A program made the translations under genes and the position numbers. Shown one piece after another: positions 25,036 through 38,224 of a stretch of 64,000 nt of DNA. Location of the stretch: positions 992,001 through 1,056,000 of the forward strand of contig NW_027480463.1 in assembly GCF_051401765.1 (NCBI RefSeq), written 5' to 3'. The notes under the pieces are model-generated. The model saw only the letters and a program-made list of their open reading frames with translations, was not told where the DNA came from and did not search any database. Source of the stretch: Calliopsis andreniformis (Eukaryota; Arthropoda; Insecta; Hymenoptera; Andrenidae). Within the stretch, counting starts at the first letter, position 1, and the number at the start of each line of letters is the position of its first letter.

Positions 25036-26236
25036 ATCCTCAACCTTCAATCCCCAATCCTCAATCTTCAATCCTCAGTCCTCAATCTTCGATCCTCAAT
25101 ACTCAATCTTCAATCCTCAATCCTCAATCCTCAATCCTCAATCCTCAATCCTCAATCCTCAATCTTCTATCCTCAATACTCAATCTGCAATCCTCAATCC
25201 TCAGTCCTCACCCCTCAATCCTCATTCTTCATTCCTCAGTACCGAATCCTCAATCTTCAATCCTCTATCCTCAATCCTCAATTCTCAATCCTCAATCCTC
25301 AATCCTCAGACCTCAAACATCAATACTCAACCGTCAGTCCTCGTCCTCAATCCACAACCCCCAATACTCAATCCTCAACCTTCAATTCTCAATCCTCAAT
25401 CCTCAATCCTCAATCCTCGGTCCTCATTCTTCAATCCTGAAAACCCAATCCTCAATCTTAAATCCTCAATCCTCAATCCTCAATCCTCAATTCTCAATCC
25501 TCAATCCTCAATGTTCAATCCGCAATACCCAATCCTCCATCTTCAATCCTCAATCCTCAATCCTCATTCTTCAATCCTCAAAACCCAATCCTCATTCTTC
25601 AATCCTCAATACCGAATCCTCAATCTTCAATCCTCAATCCTCAATCCTCAATTCTCAATACTCAATCCTCAATCCTCAGACCTCAAACATCAATACTCAA
25701 CCGTCAGTTCTCGTCCTCAATCCACAACCCCCAATACTCAATCCTCAATCTTCAATTCTCAATCCTCAATCCTCAATCCTCAATCCTCGGTCCTCAAACC
25801 ACAATCCTGAATCCTCAATCCTGAATCCTCAATCTTCAGCCCTCAGTCCCCAACAATCAGTTGTCAATCCTCAATCCTCAAGGGAATATCATCAATTCAC
25901 AGCTTTCAATACTCAATACTCAATCTGCAATCTTCAAATCTCTATCCACAAACATCAATTCCCATCACTCAACCCTCAACACTCAGTCTTCAATCCTCAA
26001 TCCTCAATCCTCAATCCTCAATCCTCATTCATCAATCCTCAACACCCAATCCTCAATCTTCAATCCTCAATCCTCAATCCTCAATCCTCAATCCTCTGAC
26101 CTCAAACAGCAGTACTCTACCCTCAGTCCTCGTCCTCAATCCACAAACATCAATCCTCAATCCTCAATCTTCAATCATCAATATTCAATCTTCAGTCCTC
26201 AATCCTCAATCCTCAATTCTCAATCCTCAATCCTCA
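24204..26236 (+). repeat. 2.04 kb tandem, copy 1
   Basis: This stretch matches 26,237-28,290 (offset 2,033 at the left edge, 2,040 for most of the length, 2,054 after a two-unit insertion near 28,120). It contains a 154-bp block near 24,770 followed by the CTCATGG variant block near 24,890, then a second 154-bp block near 25,945. Confidence 0.9.
24868..24985 (+). repeat. Type copy of the CTCATGG variant block (seven copies)
   Basis: This is a relative of the 154-bp block with GAATTCTCATGG in place of the CAATTCACAG part and CAATAATCAAATC in place of CTGCAATC. Copies lie near 24,890, 26,930, 30,140, 31,940, 33,110, 34,205 and 35,990. I find none outside 24.8-36.1 kb. It usually follows a standard 154-bp block by about 100 bp. 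Confidence 0.85.
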
Positions 26237-28290
26237 ATGTTCAATCCGCAATACCCAATCCTCCATCTTCTATCCGCAATCCTCAATCCTCAATCCCCAA
26301 TCCTCAATCCTCAATCCTCAATCCTCAATCCTCAATCTTCAATCCTCAATACTCAATCTTCAATACTCAATCCGCAATCCTCAATCCTCAATCCTCATTC
26401 TTCAATCCTCAACACCCAATCATCAATCTTCAATCCTCAATCCTCAATCCTCAATTCTCAATCCTCATTCCTCAATCCTCAGACCTCAAACATCAATACT
26501 CAACCCTCAGTCCTCGTCCTCAATCCGCAACTCTCAATCGTCGATCCTCAATCTTCAATCATCAATATTCAATCTTCAATCCTCAATTCTCAATCCTCAA
26601 TACTCAATCCTCAATCCTCAATCCTCAATCCTCAATCCTCAATCCCCAGTCCTCAAACCTCAATCGTGAATCCACAATCCTGAACACTCAATATTCAACC
26701 CACAGACTTCAACAATCAGTTGTGAATCCTCAATCCTCAATAGAAAATCCTCAATTCACAGGTTTCAATACTCAATACTCAGCCTGCAATCTTCAAATCT
26801 CTATCCACAAACATCAATTCTCATCACTCAACCCTCAATATTCAACGCACAACCCTCAACCATCAATACTCAATACTCAACCATCAATCCTCAATTCTCA
26901 ATACTCAATAGAATATCCTGAATTCTCATGGTTCAATACTCAATCCACAATATCCAATAATCAAATCTCAATCCTCAAACATCAATTCTCAACACACAAT
27001 CCTCAACACTCTGTCCTCTCTCTTCAATCCTCCATCCTCAATCCTCAATCCTCAAGCGTCAATCCTCAATCCCCAATCCTCAACCTTCAATCCCCAATCC
27101 TCAATCTTCAATCCTCAGTCCTCAATCTTCGATCCTCAATACTCAATCTTCAATCCTCAATCCTCAATCCTCAATCCTCAATCCTCAATCCTCAATCCTC
27201 AATCTTCTATCCTCAATACTCAATCTGCAATCCTCAATCCTCAGTCCTCACCCCTCAATCCTCATTCTTCATTCCTCAGTACCGAATCCTCAATCTTCAA
27301 TCCTCTATCCTCAATCCTCAATTCTCAATCCTCAATCCTCAATCCTCAGACCTCAAACATCAATACTCAACCGTCAGTCCTCGTCCTCAATCCACAACCC
27401 CCAATACTCAATCCTCAATCTTCAATTCTCAATCCTCAATCCTCAATCCTCAATCCTCGGTCCTCATTCTTCAATCCTGAAAACCCAATCCTCAATCTTA
27501 AATCCTCAATCCTCAATCCTCAATCCTCAATTCTCAATCCTCAATCCTCAATGTTCAATCCGCAATACCCAATCCTCCATCTTCAATCCTCAATCCTCAA
27601 TCCTCATTCTTCAATCCTCAAAACCCAATCCTCATTCTTCAATCCTCAATACCGAATCCTCAATCTTCAATCCTCAATCCTCAATCCTCAATTCTCAATA
27701 CTCAATCCTCAATCCTCAGACCTCAAACATCAATACTCAACCGTCAGTTCTCGTCCTCAATCCACAACCCCCAATACTCAATCCTCAATCTTCAATTCTC
27801 AATCCTCAATCCTCAATCCTCAATCCTCGGTCCTCAAACCACAATCCTGAATCCTCAATCCTGAATCCTCAATCTTCAGCCCTCAGTCCTCAACAATCAG
27901 TTGTCAATCCTCAATCCTCAAGGGAATATCATCAATTCACAGCTTTCAATACTCAATACTCAATCTGCAATCTTCAAATCTCTATCCACAAACATCAATT
28001 CCCATCACTCAACCCTCAACACTCAGTCTTCAATCCTCAATCCTCAATCCCCAATCCTCAATCCTCATTCATCAATCCTCAACACCCAATCCTCAATCTT
28101 CAATCCTCAATCCTCAATCCTCATTTCTCAATCCTCAATCCTCAATCCTCTGACCTCAAACAGCAGTCCTCTACCCTCAGTCCTCGTCCTCAATCCACAA
28201 ACATCAATCCTCAATCCTCAATCTTCAATCATCAATATTCAATCTTCAGTCCTCAATCCTCAATCCTCAATTCTCAATCCTCAATCCTCA
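26237..28290 (+). repeat. 2.04 kb tandem, copy 2
   Basis: It abuts copy 1 directly. It shares the private markers CCTCCATCTTC, GTCAGTTCTCGTCC (near 25,707 and 27,747) and TCTGACCTC plus CAGCAGT (near 26,100 and 28,150). Confidence 0.9.
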
Positions 28291-28961
28291 ATGTTCAATC
28301 CGCAATACCCAATCCTCCATCTTCTATCCGCAATCCTCAATCCTCAATCCCCAATCCTCAATCCTCAATCCTCAATCCTCAATCCTCAATCTTCAATCCT
28401 CAATACTCAATCTTCAATACTCAATCCGCAATCCTCAATCCTCAATCCTCATTCTTCAATCCTCAACACCCAATCATCAATCTTCAATCCTCAATCCTCA
28501 ATCCTCAATTCTCAATCCTCATTCCTCAATCCTCAGACCTCAAACATCAATACTCAACCCTCAGTCCTCGTCCTCAATCCGCAACTCTCAATCGTCGATC
28601 CTCAATCTTCAATCATCAATATTCAATCTTCAATCCTCAATTCTCAATCCTCAATACTCAATCCTCAATCCTCAATCCTCAATCCTCAATCCTCAATCCC
28701 CAGTCCTCAAACCTCAATCGTGAATCCACAATCCTGAACACTCAATATTCAACCCACAGACTTCAACAATCAGTTGTGAATCCTCAATCCTCAGTAGAAA
28801 ATCCTCAATTCACAGGTTTCAATACTCAATACTCAGCCTGCAATCTTCAAATCTCTATCCACAAACATCAATTCTCATCACTCAACCCTCAATATTCAAC
28901 GCACAACCCTCAACAATCAATACTCAATACTCAACCATCAATCCTCAATTCTCAATACTCA
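28291..28961 (+). repeat. 2.04 kb tandem, partial copy 3
   Basis: It matches 26,237-26,907 at offset 2,054 and then breaks off near 28,961, where copy 2 would continue into the CTCATGG variant block. It is closer to copy 2 than to copy 1. Confidence 0.85.
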
Positions 28962-29344
28962 ATCCTCAATCCTCAATCTTCAATCCTCAATACTCAAACT
29001 TCAATCCTCAATCATCAATCCTCAATCCTCAATCCTCAATCCTCAATCCTCAATCGTTAATCTTCAATCCTGAATACTCAATCTTCAATACTCAATCCTC
29101 AATCCTCAATCCTCAATCCTCAAGCGTCAATCCTCAATCCCCAATCCTCAATCTTCAATCCCCAATCCTCAATCCTCAATCCTCAGTCCTCAATCTTCGA
29201 TCCTCAATACTCAATCTTCAATCCCCAATCCTCAATCCTCAATCCTCAATCCTCAATCCTCAATCTTAATCTTCAATCCTCAGTACTCAATCTTCAATCC
29301 TGAATCCTCAACCCTCAATCCTCAATCCTCAATCTTCAATCCTC

Positions 29345-30292
29345 AATACTCAATCTTCAATCCTCAATCCTCAATCCTCATTCTTCAATCCTCAAAACCC
29401 AATCCTCAATCTTAAATCCTCAATCCTCAATCCTCAATCCTCAATCCTCAATCCTCAATGTTCAATCCGCAATACCCAATCCTCAATCTTCTATCCGCAA
29501 TCCTCAATCCTCAATCCCCAATCCTCAATCCTCAATCCTCAATCCTCAATCTTCAATCCTCAATACTCAATCTTCAATACTCAATCCTCAATCCTCAATC
29601 CTCAATCCTCATTCTTCAATCCTCAACACCCAATCCTCAATCTTCAATCCTCAATCCTCAATCCTCAATTCTCAATCCTCATTCCTCAATCATCAGACAT
29701 CAAACATCAATACTCAACCCTCAGTCCTCGTCCTCAATCCGCAACTCTCAATCGTCGATCCTCAATCTTCAATCATCAATATTCAATCTTCAATCCTCAA
29801 TCCTCAATCCTCAATACTCAATCCTCAATCCTCAATCCTCAATCCTCAATCCTCAATCCCCAGTCCTCAAACCTCAATCATGAATCCACAATCCTGAGCC
29901 CTCAATATTCAACCCTCAGACTTCAACAATCAGTTGTGAATCCTCAATCCTCAATAGAATATCCTCAATTCACAGGTTTCAATACTCAATACTCAGCCTG
30001 CAATCTTCAAATCTCTATCCACAAACATCAATTCTCATCACTCAGCCCTCAATATTCAACGCACAACCCTCGACCATCAATACTCAATACTCAACCATCA
30101 ATCCTCAATTCTCAATACTCAATAGAATATCCTGAATTCTCATGTTTCAATACTCAATCCACAATATCCAATAATCAAATCTCAATCCTCAAACATCAAT
30201 TCTCAACACACAATCCTCAACACTCTGTCCTCTCTCTTCAATCCTCCATCCTCAATCCTCAATCCTCAAGCGTCAATCCTCAATCCTCAATC
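29345..30292 (+). repeat. About 0.95 kb duplicate, copy 1 (offset 1,796)
   Basis: It matches 31,141-32,088 at a constant offset of 1,796 in the places I checked (GTTCAATCCGC, GTTGTGAATCC, CGTCAATCC). It has CTCATGTTTC where the other copies of the variant block have CTCATGGTTC. Confidence 0.8.
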
Positions 30293-31140
30293 CTGAACCC
30301 TCAATCCTCAGTCCTCAAAGCTCAATCCCTAGTCCTCAATCCTGAATCCTCAATCTTCAGCCCTCTGTCCTCAACAATCAATTGTCAATCCCCAGTCCTC
30401 CATAGAATATCCTCAATTCACAGTTTTCAATACTCAATCCCCATTCTTCAATCTTCAAATCTCAATCCACAAACATCAATTCTCATCACTCAACCCTCAA
30501 CACTCAGTCCTCAATCTTCAATCCTCAATCATCAATCCTCAATCTTCAATCCTCAATACTCAATCTTCAATCCTCAATCCTCAATTCTCAATCCTCAATG
30601 CTCAATCCTCAATCGTCAATCCTCAATCCCCAATCCCCAATCTTCAATCCCCAATCCTCAATCCTCAATCCTCAGTCCTCAATCTTCGATCCTCAATACT
30701 CAATCTTCAATCCTCAATCCTCAATATTCAATCCTCAATTCTCAATCCTCAATCCTCAATCTTCAATCCTCAATACTCAATCTGCAATCCTCAATCCTCA
30801 GTCCTCACTCCTCAATCCTCATTCTTCAATCCTCAATACCGAATCCTCAATCTTCAATCCTCAATCCTCAGTCCTCAATTCTCAATCCTCAATCCTCAAT
30901 CCTCAGACCTCAAACATCAATACTCAACCCTCAGTCCTCGTCCTCAATCCACAACCCTCAATCCTCGATCCTCAATCTTCAATCATCAATATTCAATCTT
31001 CAATCCTCAATCTTCAATCCTCAATACTCAATCCTCAATCCTCAATGTTCTATCCTCAATACGCAATCCTCATTCTTCAATCCTCAATCCTCAATCCTCA
31101 ATCCTCAATCCTCAATCCTCAATCCTCAATCTTAATCTTC
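30293..31140 (+). repeat. Array spacer between the 0.95 kb duplicates
   Basis: It holds a 154-bp block of the CCCATTCTTC type near 30,470, ordinary heptamers, and a GTTCTATCC-to-ACGC block near 31,045. The first part is shared with 36,145-36,470. Confidence 0.75.
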
Positions 31141-32088
31141 AACCCTCAATACTCAATCTTCAATCCTCAATCCTCAATCCTCATTCTTCAATCCTCAAAA
31201 CCCAATCCTCAATCTTCAATCCTCAATCCTCAATCCTCAATCCTCAATCCTCAATGTTCAATCCGCAATGCCCAATCCTCAATCTTCTATCCGCAAACCT
31301 CAATCATCAATCCCCAATCCTCAATCCTCAATCCTCAATCCTCAATCTTCAATCCTCAATACACAATCTCCAATACTCAATCCTCAATCCTCAATCCTCA
31401 ATCCTCATTCTTCAATCCTCAACACCCAATCCTCAATCTTCAATCCTCAATCCTCAATCCTCAATTCTCAATCCTCATTCCTCAATCCTCAGACCTCAAA
31501 CATCAATACTCAACCCTCAGTCCTCGTCCTCAATCCGCAACCCTCAATCGTCGATCCTCAATCTTCAATCATCAATATTCAATCTTGAATCCTCAATCCT
31601 CAATCCTCAATACTCAATCCTCAATCCTCAATCCTCAATCCTCAATCCTCAATCCACAGTCCTCAAACCTCAATCCTGAATCCACAATTCTGAACCCTCA
31701 ATATTCAACCCCCAGACTTCAACAATCAGTTGTGAATCCTCAATCCTCAATAGAATATCCTCAATTCACAGGTTTCAATACTCAATACTCAGCCTGCAAT
31801 CTTCAAATCTGTATCCACAAACATCAATTCTCATCACTCAACCCTCAATATTCAACGCACAACCCTCAACCATCAATACTCAATACTCAACCATCAATCC
31901 TCAATTCTCAATACTCAATAGAATATCCTGAATTCTCATGGTTCAATACTCAATCCACAATATCCAATAATCAAATCTCAATCCTCAAACATCAATTCTC
32001 AACACACAATCCTCAACACTCTGTCCTCTCTCTTCAATCCTCCATCCTCAATCCTCAATCCTCTAGCGTCAATCCTCAATCCTCAATC
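31141..32088 (+). repeat. About 0.95 kb duplicate, copy 2 (offset 1,796)
   Basis: This is the partner of 29,345-30,292. Single-base differences include CGCAATGCCC near 31,266 and CTCTAGCGTC near 32,064. Confidence 0.8.
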
Positions 32089-32211
32089 CTCAATCCTCAA
32101 TCCTCAATCCTCAATGTTCAATTTTCAATCCTCAATACTCAATCTTCAATCCTCAATCCTCAATCCACAATCCTCAATCCTCAATCCTCAATCCTCAATC
32201 CTCAATCCTCA

Positions 32212-32710
32212 GACCTCAAACATCAATACTCAACCCTCAGTCCTCGTCCTCAATCCACAACCATCAATCCTCAATCCTCAATATTCAATCATCAATATTC
32301 AATCTTCAGTCCTCAATCCTCAATCCTCAATCCTCAATCCTCAATCCTCAATGTTCAATCCGCAATACCCAATCCTCAATCTTCTATCCGGAATCCTCAA
32401 TACTCAATCCTCAATACTCAATCCTCAATCCTCAATCCTCAATCATCAATCTTCAAAGCTCAATACTCAATCTTCAATACTCAATCCTCAATCCTCAATC
32501 CTCAATCCTCATTCTTCAATCCGCAACACCCAATCCTCAATCTTCAATCCTCAATCCTCAGTCCTCAATTCTCAATCCTCAATCCTCAATCCTCAGACCT
32601 CAAACATCAATTCTCAACCCTCAGTCCTCGCCCTCAATCCACAACCCTCAATCCTCGATCCTCAATCTTCAATCATCAATATTCAATCTTCAATCCTCAA
32701 TCTTCAATCC
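32212..32710 (+). repeat. About 0.5 kb dispersed duplicate of 37,740-38,215
   Basis: The two share the rare CTTCAAAGCTC unit (32,455 and 37,964) and the unusual CGCAACACCC unit. Offset changes from 5,523 to 5,509, that is by exactly two units. Confidence 0.7.
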
Positions 32711-32944
32711 TCAATACTCAATCCTCAATCCTCAATGTTCTATCCTCAATACGCAATCCTCAATCTTCGATCCTCAATCCTCAATCCTCAATCCTCAATC
32801 CTCAATCCTCAATCCTCAATCCTCAATCCTCAATCTCAATCTTCAATCCTCAGTACTCAATCTTCAATCCTCAATCCTCAATCCTCAATCCTTAATTCTC
32901 AAGATTCAATCCTCAATACTCAATCTTCAATCCTCAATCCTCTA

Positions 32945-33835
32945 TCCTCAATCCTCAATCATCAACCCTCAATCCCCAATCCTCAATCTTCAATCCTCAA
33001 TCCTCAATCCTCAATCCTCAGTCCTCAATATTCAACACAAAACCCTCAACCATCAATCTCAATACTCAACCATCAATCCCCACTTCTCAATACTCAGTAG
33101 AATATCCTGAATTCTCATGGTTCAATACTCAATCCACAAAATTCAATAATCAAATCTCAATCCTCAAACATCAATCCTCAACACTCAATCCTCAATACTC
33201 AGTCCTCTCTCTTCAATCCTCAATCCTCAATCCTCAGTCCTCAAACCTCAATCCTCAATCTTCAATCCTCAATACTCAATCTGCAATTCTCAATCCTCAG
33301 TCCTCACTCCTCAATCCTCATTCTTCAATCCTCAATACCGAATCCTCAATCTTCAATCCTCAATCCTCAATCCTCAATTCTCAATCCTCAATCCTCAATC
33401 CTCAGACCTCAAACATCAATACTCAACCGTCAGTCCTCGTGCTCAATCCACAACCCCCAATACTCAATCCTCAATCTTCAATTCTCAATCCTCAATCCTC
33501 AATCCTCAATCCTCGGTCCTCAAACCACAATCCTGAATCCTCAATCCTGAATCCTCAATCTTCAGCCCTCAGTCCTCAACAATCATTTGCCAATCCTCAA
33601 TCCTCAAGGGAATATCATCAATTCACAGCTTTCAATACTCAATACTCAATCTGCAATCTTCAAATCTCTATCCACAAACATCAATTCTCATCACTCAACC
33701 CTCAACACTCAGTCTTCAATCCTCAATCCTCAATCCTCAATCCTCAATCCTCATTCTTCAATCCTCAACACCCAATCCTCAATCTTCAATCCTCAATCCT
33801 CAATCCTCATTTCTCAATCCTCAATCCTCAATCCT
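32945..33835 (+). repeat. 1,096-bp step duplication, copy 1
   Basis: It matches 34,041-34,931 at offset 1,096. Shared markers are ATTCAACACAAAACCC, CAAAATTCAATAATC, GTGCTCAATCC and GGGAATATC. The following 200 bp of copy 1 (33,838-34,013) instead match 32,591-32,770. Confidence 0.85.
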
Positions 33836-34040
33836 CAGACCTCAAACATCAATTCTCAACCCTCAGTCCTCGCCCTCAATCCACAACCCTCAATCCTCGA
33901 TCCTCAATCTTCAATCATCAATATTCAATCTTCAATCCTCAATCTTCAATCCTCAATACTCAATCCTCAATCCTCAATGTTCTATCCTCAATACGCAATC
34001 CTCAATCTTCGATCCTCAATCCTCAATCCTCAATCCTCAA

Positions 34041-34931
34041 TCCTCAATCCTCAATCATCAACCCTCAATCCCCAATCCTCAATCTTCAATCCTCAATCCT
34101 CAATCCTCAATCCTCAGTCCTCAATATTCAACACAAAACCCTCAACCATCAATCTCAATACTCAACCATCAATCCCCACTTCTCAATACTCAGTAGAATA
34201 TCCTGAATTCTCATGGTTCAATACTCAATCCACAAAATTCAATAATCAAATCTCAATCCTCAAACATCAATACTCAACACTCAATCCTCAATACTCAGTC
34301 CTCTCTCTTCAATCCTCAATCCTCAATCCTCAGTCCTCAAACCTCAATCCTCAATCTTCAATCCTCAATACTCAATCTGCAATTCTCAATCCTCAGTCCT
34401 CACTCCTCAATCCTCATTCTTCAATCCTCAATACCGAATCCTCAATCTTCAATCCTCAATCCTCAATCCTCAATTCTCAATCCTCAATCCTCAATCCTCA
34501 GACCTCAAACATCAATACTCAACCGTCAGTCCTCGTGCTCAATCCACAACCCCCAATACTCAATCCTCAATCTTCAATTCTCAATCCTCAATCCTCAATC
34601 CTCAATCCTCGGTCCTCAAACCACAATCCTGAATCCTCAATCCTGAATCCTCAATCTTCAGCCCTCAGTCCTCAACAATCAGTTGCCAATCCTCAATCCT
34701 CAAGGGAATATCATCAATTCACAGCTTTCAATACTCAATACTCAATCTGCAATCTTCAAATCTCTATCCACAAACATCAATTCTCATCACTCAACCCTCA
34801 ACACTCAGTCTTCAATCCTCAATCCTCAATCCTCAATCCTCAATCCTCATTCTTCAATCCTCAACACCCAATCCTCAATCTTCAATCCTCAATCCTCAAT
34901 CCTCATTTCTCAATCCTCAATCCTCAATCCT
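34041..34931 (+). repeat. 1,096-bp step duplication, copy 2
   Basis: This is the partner of 32,945-33,835. After 34,931 it switches to the TCTGACCTC / CAGCAGTAC type otherwise seen near 26,100 and 28,150, so its right end is a mosaic junction. Confidence 0.85.
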
Positions 34932-36480
34932 CTGACCTCAAACAGCAGTACTCTACCCTCAGCCCTCGTCCTCAATCCACAAACATCAATCCTCAATCCT
35001 CAATCTTCAATCATCAATATTCAATCTTCAGTCCTCAATCCTCAATCCTCAATCCTCAATGTTCAATCCGCAATACCCAATCCTCCATCTTCTATCCGCA
35101 ATCCTCAATCCTCAATCCTCAATCCTCAATCCTCAATCCTCAATCTTCAATCCTCAATACTCAATCTTCAATCCTCAATCCTCAATCCTCAATCCTCAAT
35201 CCTCATTCTTCAATCCTCAAAACCCAATGCTCAATCTTCAATCCTCAATCCTCAATCCTCAGTTCTCAATCCTCAATCCTAAATCGTCAGACCTCAAACG
35301 TCAATACTCGACCCTCAGTCCTCGTCCTCAATCCACAACCCTCAATCCTCGATCCTCAATCTTCAATCATCAATATTCAATCTTCAATCCTCAATCCTCA
35401 ATCCTCAATACTCAATCCTCAATCCTCAATGTTCCATCCTCAATACGCAATCCTCAATCTTCAATCCTCAATCCTCAATCCTAAATCCTCAATCCTCAAT
35501 CCTCAATCTTAATCTTCAATCCTCAGTACTCAATCTTCAATCCTCAATCCTCAACCCTCAATCCTCAATCCTCAATCTTCAATCCTCAATACTCAATCTT
35601 CAATCCTCAATCCTCAATCCTCATTCTTCAATCCTCAAAACCCAATCCTCAATCTTAAATCCTCAATCCTCAATCCTCAATCCTCAATCCTCAATCCTCA
35701 ATGTTCAATCCGCAATACCCAATCCTCAATCCTGAATCCACAATTCTGAACCCTCAATATTCAACCCTCAGACTTCAACAATCAGTTGTGAATCCTCGAT
35801 CCTCAATAGAATATCCTCAATTCACAGGTTTCAATACTCAATACTCAGCCTGCAATCTTCAAATCTGTATCCACAAACATCAATTCTCATCACTCAACCC
35901 TCAATATTCAACGCACAACCCTCAACCATCAATACTCAATACTCAACCATCAATCCTCTATTCTCAATACTCAATAGAATATCCTGAATTCTCATGGTTC
36001 AATACTCAATCCACAATATCCAATAATCAAATCTCAATCCTCAAACATCAATTCTCAACACACAATCCTCAACACTCTGTCCTCTCTCTTCAATCCTCCA
36101 TCCTCAATCCTCAATCCTCAAGCGTCAATCCTCAATCCTCAATCCTGAACCCTCAATCCTCAGTCCTCAAAACTCAATCCCTAGTCCTCAATCCTGAATC
36201 CTCAATCTTCAGCCCTCAGTACTCAACAATCAATTGTCAATCCTCAGACCTCCATAGAATATCCTCAATTCACAGTTTTCAATACTCAATCCCCATTCTT
36301 CAATCTTCAAATCTCAATCCACAAACATCAATTCTCATCTCTCAACCCTCAACACTCAGTCCTCAATCTTCAATCCTCAATCATCAATCCTCAATCTTCA
36401 ATCCTCAATACTCAATCTTCAATCCTCAATCCTCAATTCTCAATCCTCAATGCTCAATCCACAATCGCCAATCCTCAATC
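34932..36480 (+). repeat. Mosaic array segment
   Basis: 34,932-35,110 follows the 26.1 kb type. 35,505-35,728 follows the 24.0 and 29.3 kb type, then skips several hundred bases and resumes at the equivalent of 31,670 (35,735 on). 35,735-36,470 matches 29,880-30,620 at an offset near 5,852. No unique sequence is present. Confidence 0.75.
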
Positions 36481-36487
36481 CTCAATC

Positions 36488-36949
36488 CTCAATCCTCGGT
36501 CCTCAAACCACAATCCTGAATCCTCAATCCTGAATCCTCAACCTTCAGCTCTCAGCCCTCAACAATCAGTTGTCAATCCTCAATCCTCAAGGGAATATCA
36601 CCAATTCACAGCTTTCAATACTCAATACTCTATCTGCAATCTTCAAATCTCTATCCACAAACATCAATTCTCATCACTCAACCCTCAACACTCACTCTTC
36701 AATCCTCAATCCTCATTCTTCAATCCTCAAAACCCAATCCTCAATCCTCAATCCTCGGTCCTCAAACCACAATCCTGAATCCTCAATCCTGAATCCTCAA
36801 CCTTCATCCCTCAGTCCTCAACAATCAGTTGTCAATCCTCAATCCTCAAGGGAATATTATCAATTCACAGCTTTCAATACTCAATACTCAATCTGCAATC
36901 TTCAAATCTCTATCCACAAACATCAATTCTCATCACTCAACCCTCAACA
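36488..36949 (+). repeat. 259-bp tandem containing the 154-bp block
   Basis: 36,488-36,690 and 36,747-36,949 are copies 259 bp apart, exactly 37 heptamers. Each carries CTCGGTCC, two TGAATCC units and a GGGAATAT form of the block. Confidence 0.75.
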
Positions 36950-37739
36950 CTCAGTCTTCAATCCGCAATCCTCAATCCTCAATCCTCAATCCTCATTCTT
37001 CAATCCTCAACACCCAATCCTCAATCTTCAATCCTCAATCCTCAATCCTCAATTCTCAATCCTCAATCCTCAATCCTCAGACCTCAAACAGCAATACTCA
37101 ACCCTCAGTCCTCGTCCTCAATCCACAACCATCAATCCTCAATCCTCAACTTCAATCATCAATATTCAATCTTCAGTCCTCAATCCTCAATCCTCAATCC
37201 TCAATCCTCAATCCTTAATGTTCAATCCGCAATACCCAATCCTCAATCTTCTATCCGCAATCATCAATCCTCAACCCGCAATCCTCAATCCTCAATTCTC
37301 AATCTTCAATCCTCAATCCTCAATCTTCAATCCTCAATCCTCAATCCTCAATCTTCAATCCTCATTCTTCAATCCTCAATACCCAATCCTCAATCTTCAT
37401 TCCTCAATCCTCAATCCTCAATTCTCAACCCTCAATCCTCAATCTTCAATCCTCAATAATCAATCTCCAAGCCTAGATCCTCAATCCCCAAACCTCAATC
37501 CTTAATCCTCAACCTTCAGTCCTCAATCCCCAGTCCTCAATCTTCAATCCTCAATGCTCAATCCTCAATCCTCAATCCTCAGTCCTCAATCCTCAACCCT
37601 CAAACCTCAATCCTCAACCGTCAGTCCTCGTCCTCAATCGTCAACACTCAATCCTCAATCCTCAATCTTCAATCCTCAATACTCAATATTCAATACTCAA
37701 TCCTCAATCTTCAATCCTCAATCTTCAGTCCTCAGATCT
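36950..37739 (+). repeat. Array segment, heavily mutated units near 37,440-37,520
   Basis: This stretch is ordinary heptamers with a locally higher density of variants (CAATAATC, CTCCAAGCC, TAGATCC, CCCCAAACC). It still keeps the phase. Confidence 0.7.
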
Positions 37740-38215
37740 CAAACATCAATACTCAACCCTCAGTCCTCGTCCTCAATCCACAACCATCAATCCTCAATTA
37801 TCAATATTCAATCATCAATATTCAATCTTCAGTCCTCAATCCTCAATCCTCAATCCTCAATCCTCAATCCTCAATGTTCAATCCGCAATACCCAATCCTC
37901 AATCTTCTATCCGCAATCCTCAATACTCAATCCTCAATCCTCAATCCTCAATCATCAATCTTCAAAGCTCAATACTCAATCTTCAATCCTCAATCCTCAA
38001 TCCTCAATCCTCAATCCTCATTCTTCAATCCGCAACACCCAATCCTCAATCTTCAATCCTCAATCCTCAGTCCTCAATTCTCAATCCTCAATCCTCAATC
38101 CTCAGACCTCAAACATCAATTCTCAACCCTCAGTCCTCGTCCTCAATCCACAACCCTCAATCCTCGATCCTCAATCTTCAATCATCAATATTCAATCTTC
38201 AATCATCAATCTTCA
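37740..38215 (+). repeat. About 0.5 kb dispersed duplicate of 32,212-32,710
   Basis: This is the partner of the segment near 32.4 kb, lacking two heptamers in the middle. Confidence 0.7.
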
Positions 38216-38224
38216 ATCCTCAAT

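Noticed and set aside
30598..32895. Open frame of 765 codons
   Set aside because: It has the same translated heptamer composition; overlapping frames at 31,254-31,679, 31,268-31,588 and 32,114-33,100 carry the same motif, so openness is not selected in one frame.
24868..36060. GAATTC and CTCATGG in the variant block as a functional start site
   Set aside because: The ATG lies in a frame of the translated satellite with nothing upstream resembling a ribosome-binding site or a Kozak context of note; the string is simply a mutated heptamer pair.
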